DNA from: Flavobacterium sp. WV_118_3 | GTDB lineage: Bacteria > Bacteroidota > Bacteroidia > Flavobacteriales > Flavobacteriaceae | Direction: 5' to 3' | DNA: 64,000 nt | NCBI RefSeq assembly: GCF_039778605.1 | Contig: NZ_CP156060.1 | Span: forward strand, 620,001-684,000 | Shown here: positions 1 through 9,103 of the stretch, piece by piece | Layout: each line of letters starts with the position of its first letter | Position numbering within the stretch: position 1 is the first letter of the stretch | Position numbers and translations under genes: made by a program | Notes under the pieces: generated by a model | The model's database searches: none | What the model saw: only the letters and a program-made list of their open reading frames with translations | Told to the model about the DNA's origin: nothing

Positions 1-1334
1 CTTTCCGAGCGAAAAAAAATTTTAATATTACAGGCATTACCCTTATGAATGAAAAGGGATTGATCAAATCATTAGGTCAGGTAAAAAAAGCAGCGGCTTT
101 AGCCAATAGAGATTGTGGGGTTTTGGATCCGAAAATAGCAGATGCCATTTGTTTTGCCTGTGATCAGGTAATCAATGGTAAGTTCGACGATCAGTTTGTT
201 AGCGATCTGATTCAGGGTGGTGCCGGAACTTCTGTCAATATGAATGCTAATGAAGTAATAGCCAATATTGCCCTGGAATATTTAGGGCATGAAAAAGGAG
301 CTTATCAATATGTGCATCCAAACAATCATGTGAATTGTTCACAATCTACAAATGACGCCTATCCCACGGCTGTTCGTTTGGCACTTTATTACAAATTAAA
401 CACATTTTGTACAATACTGAAACGTCTTGAAGATGCATTTGCTCTAAAAGGAAGAGAATTTGAAGAGGTGTTAAAAATGGGGCGAACACAGCTACAGGAC
501 GCCGTTCCGATGACTTTAGGTCAGGAGTTTCATGGTTTTGCGACAACTATTGGTGAAGATATTCAACGATTACGAGAAGTACAAAGCCTCCTTTTGGAGG
601 TAAATATGGGCGCAACAGCTATTGGTACAAAAGTTAACGCTCCGGAAGATTATCCGAAATTATGTGTTCGATATCTGGCCAAAGAAACCCGCCTTCCATT
701 ATTGCTATCACCCGATTTAATAGAAGCGACGAGTGATACCGGTGCTTTTGTTCTGGCAATGGGAACCCTAAAAAGAACTGCAGTTAAGGTGTCCAAAATT
801 TGTAATGACTTGCGATTGTTGAGTTCAGGACCGCGTACCGGATTAAACGAAATCAATCTGCCTCCTTGTCAACCGGGATCTTCCATTATGCCGGGTAAAG
901 TGAATCCGGTTATCCCGGAAGTGGTCAATCAAACCTGTTTTTATGTGATCGGTCAGGATGTAACCGTTACTATGGCTGCCGAAGCGGGTCAGCTGCAACT
1001 CAATGTAATGGAGCCGGTCATCGGTTTTGCACTATTTACTTCTTTGGAGTATCTTGGTAATAGTATTAACACTTTAGTTGATAAATGTGTAACCGGAATT
1101 ACGGCTAATAAAGAACATTGTGCTAAATTAGTAATGAATAGTATTGGTATCGTGACACAGTTAAATCCTATTCTGGGGTATGAAACCTGTGCCAGCATTG
1201 CAGGCGAAGCCTTACTATCGGGTAAAAATATCCATGAGATCGTAGTACTCGAAAGAAAACTGATCTCTCAGGAAAAATGGAATGAGATATATGCAATGGA
1301 TAATTTAATACACCCGAAATTGATTGTATCTTAA
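1..1334 (+). CDS. aspA: Aspartate ammonia-lyase, 5' end outside the window
   Basis: Converts L-aspartate to fumarate and ammonia in the cytoplasm. The reading frame is open to the left edge: before the first ATG at 45 the frame from base 3 reads FRAKKNFNITGITL, which matches the conserved N-terminal region of aspartases, so that ATG is internal and roughly 20-40 residues lie upstream. The fumarase/aspartase signature GSSIMPGKVNPVIPE is present near position 880-925 and NCSQSTNDAYPTA near 335-372. The asparaginase gene follows after 16 bp and a C4-dicarboxylate carrier after that. The set turns asparagine into aspartate, then fumarate, and exchanges dicarboxylates. Family assignment is secure. 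The paralogous class II fumarase is less likely given the neighbours. Confidence 0.93.
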   Translation, partial: FRAKKNFNITGITLMNEKGLIKSLGQVKKAAALANRDCGVLDPKIADAICFACDQVINGKFDDQFVSDLIQGGAGTSVNMNANEVIANIALEYLGHEKGAYQYVHPNNHVNCSQSTNDAYPTAVRLALYYKLNTFCTILKRLEDAFALKGREFEEVLKMGRTQLQDAVPMTLGQEFHGFATTIGEDIQRLREVQSLLLEVNMGATAIGTKVNAPEDYPKLCVRYLAKETRLPLLLSPDLIEATSDTGAFVLAMGTLKRTAVKVSKICNDLRLLSSGPRTGLNEINLPPCQPGSSIMPGKVNPVIPEVVNQTCFYVIGQDVTVTMAAEAGQLQLNVMEPVIGFALFTSLEYLGNSINTLVDKCVTGITANKEHCAKLVMNSIGIVTQLNPILGYETCASIAGEALLSGKNIHEIVVLERKLISQEKWNEIYAMDNLIHPKLIVS

Positions 1335-1350
1335 TTTAACCACTATAACG

Positions 1351-2421
1351 ATGAAAAAAATAATAAGTGTTTTGTTTGCCGTATTGATTGTTTTTCAAAT
1401 ACAGGCACAATCTAAAACTACAAAAACCAAAGATGCGAATTTACCACGTGTCATTATTCTCGCCACTGGTGGAACGATTGCAGGATCAGGAGAATCTTCC
1501 TCAAAAGCAGCCTATACATCCGGACAGATTCCAGTGGATAATCTACTCAATGCAGTACCACAGATTCATGAATTGGCGCGTATTAAAGGAGAACAGATTG
1601 CTCAAATTGGAAGTCAGGATATGAATGTGGATACCTGGTTAAAATTAAGTAACCGTATTAATGCCATTTTCGATAATAATGAAGCCGATGGTGTGGTGGT
1701 AACACATGGTACGGATACGCAGGAAGAAACAGCCTATTTCTTATCGCTAACAGTTAAATCAGACAGACCTGTGGTTTTGGTTGGAGCAATGCGCCCCGCT
1801 ACGGCAATGAGTCAGGATGGTAACCGGAATTTATTTGATGCTGTAACCGTTGCTGCTGCTGCTGATAGTCAGGGAATTGGAGTAGTGACAGCCATGAATG
1901 AAGAGATTTATGCCGCTCGTGATGTGACGAAAACCGTTACCACAAGTACCGCTACTTTTAAATCCCGAAATTTCGGCCCGATCGGACTGATTTATGATGG
2001 AAAAGTGAGTTATTACTATAAATCACTTCGTTCACCGGCTCAGAAATTCAATATCAAAGGACTGAAAAAACTACCTCAGGTAGAAATTATCTACGGATAT
2101 GCCGATGCCAGTCCAAGAGCGATAACAGCTTCTGTTGAAGAAGGTGTCAAAGGTATTGTATATGCCGGAATGGGAAATGGTAATTATAACGCTCCGGTTG
2201 GTAAAGCACTAGCCGATGCTGCCAAAAAAGGAGTAATCGTTTGTCGTGCTGCCCGTGCCGGTGCCGGAAGGGTAACACTATTGAATGAAGTCGATGACAA
2301 AACATTGGGGTTTGTGGTAGCCGATGATCTGAATCCGCAAAAAGCGCGTGTCTTGCTGATGCTGGCGTTAACACAGACAAATGATCAGCAGACGATTCAG
2401 GATCTCTTTTTCAAATATTAA
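1351..2421 (+). CDS. ansB: Type II L-asparaginase, exported
   Basis: Hydrolyses L-asparagine to aspartate and ammonia, probably in the periplasm. The chosen start (MKKIISVLFAVLIVFQIQAQ) gives a clean Sec signal peptide ending near QAQ with no lipobox cysteine. An earlier in-frame ATG at 1324 overlaps aspA and would spoil the signal peptide. Both catalytic threonine motifs are visible: TGGTIAG soon after the mature N-terminus, and THGTDTQEETA, with the Thr-Asp pair, about 100 residues later. Length (356 aa) is normal for type II enzymes. It lies 16 bp after aspA and supplies its substrate, so the two are almost certainly co-transcribed. Confidence 0.93.
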   Translation: MKKIISVLFAVLIVFQIQAQSKTTKTKDANLPRVIILATGGTIAGSGESSSKAAYTSGQIPVDNLLNAVPQIHELARIKGEQIAQIGSQDMNVDTWLKLSNRINAIFDNNEADGVVVTHGTDTQEETAYFLSLTVKSDRPVVLVGAMRPATAMSQDGNRNLFDAVTVAAAADSQGIGVVTAMNEEIYAARDVTKTVTTSTATFKSRNFGPIGLIYDGKVSYYYKSLRSPAQKFNIKGLKKLPQVEIIYGYADASPRAITASVEEGVKGIVYAGMGNGNYNAPVGKALADAAKKGVIVCRAARAGAGRVTLLNEVDDKTLGFVVADDLNPQKARVLLMLALTQTNDQQTIQDLFFKY

Positions 2422-2513
2422 TAAAGTTCTTTTACAGTATAGGATAAAAGGGATGACAGTCTGTTTTCCCCTTTGTCTCCTGTGAGTCTTTTATAAACGT
2501 AAATAGTACGCCT

Positions 2514-3857
2514 ATGTTATTGATACAGTTTATAATTTTAATAGCCATGATCCTGATCGGTTCCCAAATGAAAGGGATTGGTCTTGGTGTTATGGGAATG
2601 GTCGGCCTGATGATTTTTGTCTTCCTGTTTCAAATGCGCCCGAGTGATCCTCCAATCGATGTGATGCTTGTTATTATGGCGATCGTTTCGACAGCTGCAA
2701 CATTACAGGCTTGCGGCGGATTGGATTATTTAGTCCAGTTGGCCGAAAAGGTCATTCGTAGCAATCCTTCCAATATTGTTTTTATTGCGCCTTTTACAGT
2801 ATATTTCTTTTGCCTTTTTGCCGGTACGGCGCATTTATTATATTCCTTACTACCCATTATTTCGGAAGTGGCCGCCAAAAAAAGAATCCGACCGGAGCGT
2901 CCGTTAAGTGTATCGGTAATTGCGTCGCACCTTGCGATAACCGGAAGTCCGATGAGTGCCGCAACAGCAGCCTTTGCCGGAGCGGGAATACTAGCCTATC
3001 CCGGAGCATTAATCGATATCATGAAAATTTGTATCCCGGCTTGTCTTATCGGAATCTTATTTTCCTGTTTCGTCGTACTCAAAAAAGGGAAAGAACTGGA
3101 AGACGATCCCATTTTTATTGAAAAAATGAAGGATACTGAGTTTGCTAAAAGTTTGGACTCCGAACCGGGAAATAAACCCCAACAACTTAAAAAAGGAGCC
3201 AAAACGTCGGTGGTTATTTTTGCGATAGCCGTACTATTAATCGTTTTGGCTGGAGCCTGTCCGCAGTTGTTACCACAATTCGGAGCGGGAGAAGCTTCTT
3301 TGGTTTTAACGGCCAATGGTGAATTGAAAATGGTGGCGGTAATCAGTATTGTCACGTTAACAGCTTCGGCATTAATGATGCTACTAACCAAAACCAGTGC
3401 TGTCGATGTAACCAAAGTGAGCTTGTTTAGCGCTATGGCTACAGCAGTGGTTTCCGTTTTTGGAGTCGTTTGGATGAGTGCAACCTTTATGGGACACAAT
3501 CAGGTCGCCATTAAAGGATTTATGGAAGAAATCGTTACGGCACATCCATGGACATTTGCCATTGCCGTATTTGCTTTAGGTGCTTTGATGTTTAGTCAGG
3601 CGGCTACAACAAAAACCATAATGCCATTAGGGATGGCATTGGGCGTACCACATCATGCACTGATCGCTATTTTCCCGGCTGTAAATGCTGATTTCGTCTT
3701 GCCGGGTTATCCGACATTATTGGCCGCTATCAACTTTGATAGAACCGGTAGTACCAAAATCGGAAAATTTGTGGTCAACCACAGTTTTATGGTACCGGGA
3801 CTCGTCGCCGTGATCGTTGCTATCGCAGCGGGGTTCCTGATAGGTGCCTTTTTATAG
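2514..3857 (+). CDS. dcuB: Anaerobic C4-dicarboxylate transporter, Dcu family
   Basis: Inner-membrane carrier of the DcuA/DcuB family, exchanging aspartate, fumarate, malate or succinate. The 447-residue product is hydrophobic throughout with about 10-12 membrane segments and has Dcu-typical stretches such as GTAHLLYSLLPII, SHLAITGSPMSAAT and, near the C-terminus, GYPTLLAAINFDRTGST. It sits in the aspA-ansB unit, 92 bp after the asparaginase, so an aspartate/fumarate or aspartate/succinate exchange role is likely. DcuA and DcuB cannot be told apart reliably by eye, so the symbol is provisional. Confidence 0.88.
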   Translation: MLLIQFIILIAMILIGSQMKGIGLGVMGMVGLMIFVFLFQMRPSDPPIDVMLVIMAIVSTAATLQACGGLDYLVQLAEKVIRSNPSNIVFIAPFTVYFFCLFAGTAHLLYSLLPIISEVAAKKRIRPERPLSVSVIASHLAITGSPMSAATAAFAGAGILAYPGALIDIMKICIPACLIGILFSCFVVLKKGKELEDDPIFIEKMKDTEFAKSLDSEPGNKPQQLKKGAKTSVVIFAIAVLLIVLAGACPQLLPQFGAGEASLVLTANGELKMVAVISIVTLTASALMMLLTKTSAVDVTKVSLFSAMATAVVSVFGVVWMSATFMGHNQVAIKGFMEEIVTAHPWTFAIAVFALGALMFSQAATTKTIMPLGMALGVPHHALIAIFPAVNADFVLPGYPTLLAAINFDRTGSTKIGKFVVNHSFMVPGLVAVIVAIAAGFLIGAFL

Positions 3858-3876
3858 ATAATTTAATATACATGCC

Positions 3877-5052
3877 ATGAAAAAATATGTTCTTTTAATA
3901 CTGTTTCTCTTTGCTCAGGCCGTAATGTCGGGACAAGACCATCAACTGAGTAAGGACACTCTTTCTAAACCCATTATTCCTAAGGAACGATTGGATTTAC
4001 TCAAAAATGTAGATATCATTTTTAATATGCAATTTGCCAATGATAACTTTTTTCGGGACGGAAAATTCCAGGAATCGGCATTTGGGAATAATCAGATGCG
4101 TCTTGAAATTAAAGGAAAAATACACGATAAAGTGTATTTCCGGTTTCGGGATCGCTATACCAGAGCCACCAATCCGGGTTCCCGGGATAACTTAAGCCGG
4201 TCGACCGATATGGCATATATCGGGGTTGAATTGTCTCCTAAAATACGCCTGAATCTCGGTAAAATGAGTGCCGATTGGGGAGGATATGAATTCGACCTGA
4301 ATCCGATCGACATTTTGGAATACAACGATATTCTCGAATATGCGGATAACTTCTTAACCGGTGCCGGAATTACCTATCAGGCATTTCAAAACCATTCTTT
4401 TGGCTTACAGATGCTAAATTCCAGGGTTTCCGATTTTGAAGATGTCTACCAGGATCGAGTTCCGGTAAATCTGGAAAAAGCTAAAGTTCCAATGGCATAT
4501 ATCACCAATTGGAGAGGACGCTTTTTTGGTGGAAAATTCGAAACGATTTATAGTTACAGCTTTTTTAAAGAAACAACCAAAAAGGGAATGAATTTTTATT
4601 CCTTAGGACATAAGTATCAGGATAAAAAGCTAACATTACTATATGATTTTAAGTATAGTAACGAAGGAATCGACCGTAAAGGGATTATCACCAATATGAT
4701 CCCGGGTGAAGAAGTGAGTATCCAGCAAAATGTTTCGTATCTGGAAAACTGGCTTCGTGCAGAATACCTGATTGCACCAAAAGTGAACCTGTCGCTGACC
4801 TTAATGCACAGCAACGCCTATGCCAAAAATCTGGTCGATGCCAATAGTGGGGTGAATCATGTCCGAGCCAGTTATGGATTTATACCGTCGGTTCAGTATT
4901 TGCCTTTTAAAGATCTTAATTTACGATTCTTCGTATCCTATGTAGGCCGTTATTATAACTATTCTTCGTATGCACAGGAACAGTTAGGTCAAACCGATTA
5001 CAATACGGGACGTCTTAGTGTCGGATTCATTGCTCCGCTACTAATTTTTTAA
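3877..5052 (+). CDS. Porin-like outer-membrane beta-barrel protein
   Basis: A 391-residue secreted protein with signal peptide MKKYVLLILFLFAQAVMSGQ. The rest is rich in alternating aromatic and polar residues and ends in a phenylalanine (IAPLLIF), the usual terminal residue of outer-membrane barrels. The early segment MRLEIKGKIHDKVYFRFRDR and the motif RLNLGKMSADWGGYEFDLNP resemble phosphate-selective porin O/P-like proteins of Bacteroidota. It follows the dicarboxylate carrier by 19 bp and is the last gene of the asparagine/aspartate unit, so it may be the outer-membrane entry route for amino or dicarboxylic acids. That role is inferred from context only. Confidence 0.75.
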   Translation: MKKYVLLILFLFAQAVMSGQDHQLSKDTLSKPIIPKERLDLLKNVDIIFNMQFANDNFFRDGKFQESAFGNNQMRLEIKGKIHDKVYFRFRDRYTRATNPGSRDNLSRSTDMAYIGVELSPKIRLNLGKMSADWGGYEFDLNPIDILEYNDILEYADNFLTGAGITYQAFQNHSFGLQMLNSRVSDFEDVYQDRVPVNLEKAKVPMAYITNWRGRFFGGKFETIYSYSFFKETTKKGMNFYSLGHKYQDKKLTLLYDFKYSNEGIDRKGIITNMIPGEEVSIQQNVSYLENWLRAEYLIAPKVNLSLTLMHSNAYAKNLVDANSGVNHVRASYGFIPSVQYLPFKDLNLRFFVSYVGRYYNYSSYAQEQLGQTDYNTGRLSVGFIAPLLIF

Positions 5053-5066
5053 TTGTTTTGTTTACT

Positions 5067-5104
5067 AAAAATCCCCTTCCGATTGATTCAGAAGGGGATT
5101 TTTT
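5067..5104. terminator. Bidirectional rho-independent terminator
   Basis: A perfect stem AATCCCCTTC/GAAGGGGATT with an 11-base loop, A-rich before and T-rich after. It lies between the convergent porin and miaE genes and can serve both strands. Confidence 0.85.
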
Positions 5105-5106
5105 GA

Positions 5107-5688
5107 TTAACCATGTATGGTTTCCTGTTTTCCGTAGTTGGTAATGATCGACGTTTCATACTCAATCCATTCCTGCCAACGTTTGTCTACATCGGTCTTT
5201 TCGGTATATTTTCGGGCAAATCCTAAAAAGGTAGTATAATGCCCGGCTTCACTGATCATCAAATCTCTGTAAAAAGTAGCCAGTTTTTCATCCTGTATAT
5301 TTTGTGATAAAACTTTAAAACGCTCACAGCTTCGGGCTTCAATCATGGCCGAAAATAACAAACGATCCACTAAAGCCTGATTTCGGCTACCACCTTTGAT
5401 CATAAATTTAGCCAGTTCGTTTACATAATCGTCTTTCCGCTCCCGACCCAATTCCAGTCCGCGCTCTTTGATGATCTCATGAACCATCTCGAAATGTTCC
5501 AGTTCCTCCCGGGCAATTTTGAGCATTTCGGTTACCAGGTCTACTTTTTCAGAATTAATAGTGATAATCGATATGGCATTTGTAGCCGCTTTTTGCTCAC
5601 ACCAGGCATGATCCGTCAAAATTTCCTGGATGTTCGATTCTACAATCGTTACCCATCTCGGGTCTGTTTTTAATTTTAAGCCTAACAT
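5107..5688 (-). CDS. miaE: tRNA 2-methylthio-N6-isopentenyl adenosine-37 hydroxylase, MiaE family
   Basis: A di-iron monooxygenase that hydroxylates the modified adenosine at tRNA position 37. The ferritin-like ligand set is complete by eye: E31, the pair E62-x2-H65 in EELEH, E117, and E147-x2-H150 in SEAGH. At 193 residues the length fits the bacterial MiaE family. It stands alone between convergent and divergent neighbours, with an upstream region (5689-5781) shared with the glycosyltransferase. The assignment rests on the ligand pattern and overall similarity, and confidence is high. Confidence 0.88.
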   Translation of the reverse strand: MLGLKLKTDPRWVTIVESNIQEILTDHAWCEQKAATNAISIITINSEKVDLVTEMLKIAREELEHFEMVHEIIKERGLELGRERKDDYVNELAKFMIKGGSRNQALVDRLLFSAMIEARSCERFKVLSQNIQDEKLATFYRDLMISEAGHYTTFLGFARKYTEKTDVDKRWQEWIEYETSIITNYGKQETIHG

Positions 5689-5754
5689 TGTATAAAGTTT
5701 AGCTGTAAAAATACAATTTTACGACGAAAGTCCGAAATGCGTAGCGACAAGTAG

Positions 5755-5762
5755 TATATTTG
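5755..5762 (+). promoter_or_regulatory. Flavobacterial -7 promoter element (TATATTTG)
   Basis: Exact match to the Bacteroidota -7 consensus TAnnTTTG, 19 bp before the glycosyltransferase ATG, implying a leader of about 10-15 nt. No convincing -33 TTG is visible. Confidence 0.5.
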
Positions 5763-5781
5763 TTTTTATTATCGATTCAAA

Positions 5782-7008
5782 ATGCCGTTACTACTCATCA
5801 TTGGTTATGTATGGCCGGAACCGGGTTCGTCGGCGGCCGGTAGCAGAATGCTGCAACTGATCCGTTTTTTTCAGTCTGAAGGTTATAAAGTGATCTTCGC
5901 CAGTCCGGCGGCACATAGTGAATTTGCAGTTGACTTACCAGGCATAGGCGTGGAAACCCAAAATATCCAATTGAATTGTTCCAGTTTCGATGATTATATA
6001 AAAGTGTTACAACCGACTATGGTGTTGTTTGATCGTTTTATGATGGAAGAGCAATTTGGTTGGCGTGTCACAAAATACTGTCCGGATGCGATTCGGTTAC
6101 TCGATACCGAAGACCTGCACTGTCTGCGCGAATCAAGACGTCAGGCTTATAAAAAGCAAACCGATTACCGGGAAATACTACAGTCGTCCGAAATCGCGAA
6201 ACGGGAAATTGCCAGTATTTTTCGATCGGATTTGACCCTGATGATTTCAGAATTTGAAATGAACCTATTGCAAAACCAGTTTAAGGTCGATGCAGCCATT
6301 TTACACTATCTGCCATTATTGATCGAACCGATGGAAGGTACGTCGCTTTCATTCCCGGAGCGAAAGGATTTTGTTTTTATCGGAAACTTTTTTCACGAAC
6401 CCAATTGGAATTGTGCCTGGGTACTTAAAAATGAAATCTGGCCGGAATTAAAAGAACGATTGCCGGAAGCTACCTTGCGGATTTACGGCGCTTACGCCAC
6501 TCAAAAAGTAACGGATCTTCACAATCCGAAAGAGCGTTTTTATGTGATGGGAAGAGCATCCGAGGCAAGGGAAGTAATCGCAAACGCCAGGGTTTTACTC
6601 GCACCGATCCGTTTCGGAGCTGGAATAAAAGGGAAGCTACTCGAAGCGATGGTATACGGAACGCCAACGGTAACGACTACAGTTGGCGCGGAATCGATGC
6701 AGGATAACGGTGACTGGAATGGTTTTATCGCCGACGATAATGCGACTTTTATTGCTAAAGCAGCAGTATTGTATTCCGATTCGGAACTATGGTATCAAAA
6801 ACAACAAAACGGTTACCGGATCAGTAGCGGACGTTACACAGCCAAACCACATTGGGCAAAATTACAACAACGAATAGGACATCTGAAAGCCAATTTAAAA
6901 CAACACAGAGATTCCAATTTTATAGGAGCGATGCTGCAACACCATTCAATGCAAAGTACGCATTATATGGCCAAGTGGATCGCCGAAAAAAATAAAGCTA
7001 CCCGATAG
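5782..7008 (+). CDS. Glycosyltransferase, GT-B fold (GT4-like)
   Basis: A 408-residue soluble protein. The N-terminal half begins with a Rossmann-like strand followed by a Gly/Ser-rich turn (GYVWPEPGSSAAGSRM). The C-terminal half holds the donor-binding region typical of GT4 enzymes: VFIGNFFHEPNW, LRIYGAY, then FGAGIKGKLLEAMVYGTPTV, where the Glu of KLLEAM is the usual nucleotide-sugar contact. No other sugar-polymer genes surround it, so the acceptor is unknown. It appears to be a single-gene unit with its own promoter. The fold is secure, the substrate is not. Confidence 0.8.
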   Translation: MPLLLIIGYVWPEPGSSAAGSRMLQLIRFFQSEGYKVIFASPAAHSEFAVDLPGIGVETQNIQLNCSSFDDYIKVLQPTMVLFDRFMMEEQFGWRVTKYCPDAIRLLDTEDLHCLRESRRQAYKKQTDYREILQSSEIAKREIASIFRSDLTLMISEFEMNLLQNQFKVDAAILHYLPLLIEPMEGTSLSFPERKDFVFIGNFFHEPNWNCAWVLKNEIWPELKERLPEATLRIYGAYATQKVTDLHNPKERFYVMGRASEAREVIANARVLLAPIRFGAGIKGKLLEAMVYGTPTVTTTVGAESMQDNGDWNGFIADDNATFIAKAAVLYSDSELWYQKQQNGYRISSGRYTAKPHWAKLQQRIGHLKANLKQHRDSNFIGAMLQHHSMQSTHYMAKWIAEKNKATR

Positions 7009-7020
7009 GCAGCCTTATTT

Positions 7021-7464
7021 TTAGGTGTTGATTTCCAGATCACGGATGTAATCTTCATATTCATAAAAGAAACGTTCGAAAGCATCCATATTATCATTAA
7101 AAAAATCAAAAATTTCCGGCCAGCTGGAGCGATTAAACAAACTGATTCCGGTTTTTTCGACCCAAACTTTACTGATCGCTTTTCCCGTTTCCAGATAATA
7201 ATGGCGTTCCAAAACGGCTTCCGGTAAAAAATCCTCATGCAAGATCGTACGTAGGGATTCTATTTTTTCATAATAGATTTTTCGCTTTTCATCGTCTTTA
7301 CTCTCAATATCCAGCGTAACCTGTGCCTTTTTATTATCGACATAAAATTTAAAGGAAAAGTCTTTGATTTTGGTATCATACAAGAGCCATTTCCGGGGAT
7401 ACGCTTCCGCAAATTCGGTCCAGAATTCTTTTTTTATCTTTTGTGCTTCTTCTTTGCTGAACAT
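7021..7464 (-). CDS. DUF4268 domain protein
   Basis: A small cytoplasmic protein of 147 residues from the chosen start MFSKEEAQKIKKEFW at 7464. The longer frame to 7551 runs through the divergent promoter region and its added residues look non-coding. The mixture of charged helices and FKFYVDNKKAQVTLDIE fits DUF4268, a domain related to restriction-like or DNA-associated proteins but of unknown function here. It is divergent from the Nudix gene, with about 94 bp between the starts, and tail-to-tail with the glycosyltransferase. No partner gene suggests a role. Confidence 0.75.
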   Translation of the reverse strand: MFSKEEAQKIKKEFWTEFAEAYPRKWLLYDTKIKDFSFKFYVDNKKAQVTLDIESKDDEKRKIYYEKIESLRTILHEDFLPEAVLERHYYLETGKAISKVWVEKTGISLFNRSSWPEIFDFFNDNMDAFERFFYEYEDYIRDLEINT

Positions 7465-7558
7465 TTTTTCTTTGAATATTTGTTTTAATAAAAATTTGCC
7501 ATGAGTTTTTTTTGAGGTAACTTTATAGTTAGGTTTTAAAAGAAAACACACAAAAACG

Positions 7559-8197
7559 ATGGACTTTCAGGATTTTTTAAAATATATTCCAAAAATAGAA
7601 AAAGAAAAGCTTTTGGCGTCGGATGCACATATAAAAATGGCACCCCTGGAGCGTATTTCGACCCTGAAAGAAGCCAGCTATGTTGATAAAAATCCCAGAA
7701 GAGCCGCGGTAATGATGCTTTTTTACCCGAAAAATAATGTGCCGCATCTCGTACTGATCGTCCGAAATTCCTATCCCGGTATCCATTCTTCGCAGATTGC
7801 TTTTCCCGGCGGAAAGGTCGAACCCGAAGATCGGAACCTGATTCATACCGCCCTACGGGAAACACACGAAGAGGTGGGAATCGCACCCAGCAAAATTGAA
7901 GTCATCAAACCCTTTAGCGAAATCTACATTCCGCCGAGCAATTTTCTGGTTTCACCGTTTATGGGAATTGCCCATCAGGAACTTCATTTTATTCCCCAAC
8001 TGGAAGAAGTGGCTCAGATTATCGAATTACCGTTGGAACGTTTTCTGAATGATGAAATTATCGTGGAAGTAACCATGACAACATCCTATGCTACCAATAT
8101 TAAAGTACCGGCTTTTCAGATTGAAGACCATATCGTTTGGGGCGCAACAGCCATGATGATGAGCGAACTCAAAGAAACTGTTAAGAATGTAATCTAA
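7559..8197 (+). CDS. Nudix hydrolase, coenzyme A pyrophosphatase type
   Basis: A 212-residue protein with a Nudix region: QIAFPGGKVEPED (residues 79-91) followed by RETHEEVGI (100-108), whose glutamates bind Mg2+. The segment before the box, with SSQIAFPGG, is the extra motif found in the CoA diphosphatase subgroup (NudL/YeaB), which cleaves CoA to phosphopantetheine and 3',5'-ADP. It is followed after 56 bp by a PlsC-like acyltransferase, which may be linked through acyl-CoA metabolism, although a separate promoter lies between them. Confidence 0.82.
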   Translation: MDFQDFLKYIPKIEKEKLLASDAHIKMAPLERISTLKEASYVDKNPRRAAVMMLFYPKNNVPHLVLIVRNSYPGIHSSQIAFPGGKVEPEDRNLIHTALRETHEEVGIAPSKIEVIKPFSEIYIPPSNFLVSPFMGIAHQELHFIPQLEEVAQIIELPLERFLNDEIIVEVTMTTSYATNIKVPAFQIEDHIVWGATAMMMSELKETVKNVI

Positions 8198-8212
8198 TCG
8201 ATTTGTTTTCTA

Positions 8213-8220
8213 TACATTTG
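8213..8220 (+). promoter_or_regulatory. -7 promoter element (TACATTTG)
   Basis: Exact TAnnTTTG match 34 bp before the PlsC-like gene. It suggests the acyltransferase can be transcribed independently of the Nudix gene. Confidence 0.45.
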
Positions 8221-8253
8221 CAGTTCTTTTTTGGAAATTAAACAGTAAAAAAA

Positions 8254-9063
8254 ATGGGATTGTTTAAAAGAAATCCTTTTGGTCATATACTCTTTTTGAA
8301 AAAATGGCTGATCCGTGTTTTTGGTGCTCTTACGCACCGACGGTATCGCGGCTTTAATGAATTGCAAATCGACGGATCGGAAATTATAAGGGCTTTACCG
8401 GATAAAAATGTACTTTTTATCTCAAATCACCAAACCTATTTCGCCGATGTCGTGGCCATGTTTCACGTATTTAACGCCAGTTTAAAAGGTCGCGAAGACA
8501 ATATCAAAAACATCGGATACCTTTGGGAACCGAAATTGAATATCTATTATGTGGCTGCCAAAGAAACCATGCAATCCGGTTTGTTGCCGAGAATATTGTC
8601 ATATGTAGGTGCTATTACTGTAGAACGCACCTGGCGGTCGAAAGGAAAAGACGTAACCGAAAAGCGGGAAGTCAATCCAAACGATACCGAAAATATCCGA
8701 ATTGCACTGGAAGACGGATGGGTAATCACCTTTCCGCAGGGAACGACCAAATCGTTTAAACCCGTTCGAAAAGGAACCGCGCATATCATCAAACAACATA
8801 AACCAATAGTCGTACCAATTGTTATCGATGGATTCCGTCGTTCGTTCGACAAAAAAGGATTGCGATTAAAGAAAAAAGGAATCCTGCAATCGTTTATCAT
8901 TAAAGAACCTTTGGATATCGATTATGAAAATGATTCCATAGATGAGATCGTTGAAAAAGTTGAATTTGCTATCGAACAACACCCCTCATTTCTAAAAGTA
9001 ATTCCAGCCGAAGAAATCGAAGCACAGGAAGAACTCAACCGACAACGACAATGGGATTATTAA
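8254..9063 (+). CDS. PlsC-like 1-acyl-glycerol-3-phosphate acyltransferase family protein
   Basis: A 269-residue member of the glycerolipid acyltransferase family, which moves acyl chains to lysophosphatidic acid or related acceptors at the inner membrane. The catalytic block is NHQTYFAD (residues 58-65), where His and Asp are five residues apart rather than the canonical four. The substrate-binding block is FPQGTTKSFKP, a variant of FPEGTRS with Gln for Glu. Both variations suggest a divergent clade whose acceptor may differ from classical PlsC. There is no signal peptide. The gene ends at a strong terminator. Confidence 0.8.
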   Translation: MGLFKRNPFGHILFLKKWLIRVFGALTHRRYRGFNELQIDGSEIIRALPDKNVLFISNHQTYFADVVAMFHVFNASLKGREDNIKNIGYLWEPKLNIYYVAAKETMQSGLLPRILSYVGAITVERTWRSKGKDVTEKREVNPNDTENIRIALEDGWVITFPQGTTKSFKPVRKGTAHIIKQHKPIVVPIVIDGFRRSFDKKGLRLKKKGILQSFIIKEPLDIDYENDSIDEIVEKVEFAIEQHPSFLKVIPAEEIEAQEELNRQRQWDY

Positions 9064-9066
9064 TAT

Positions 9067-9103
9067 AAAAAAAGCGGCTTACAATTTGTAAGCCGCTTTT
9101 TTT
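9067..9103. terminator. Bidirectional rho-independent terminator
   Basis: Stem AAGCGGCTTAC/GTAAGCCGCTT with loop AATTT and A/T tails on both sides, between the convergent acyltransferase and membrane protein genes. Confidence 0.9.

Noticed and set aside
2422..2513. Weak AAAGGGA/TCCCCTTT pairing before the Dcu gene
   Set aside because: A bulge and no T-run; it is not a convincing terminator or riboswitch.
2996..3499. Minus-strand frame of 167 codons
   Set aside because: Antisense to the Dcu carrier, low complexity hydrophobic sequence with no family resemblance.
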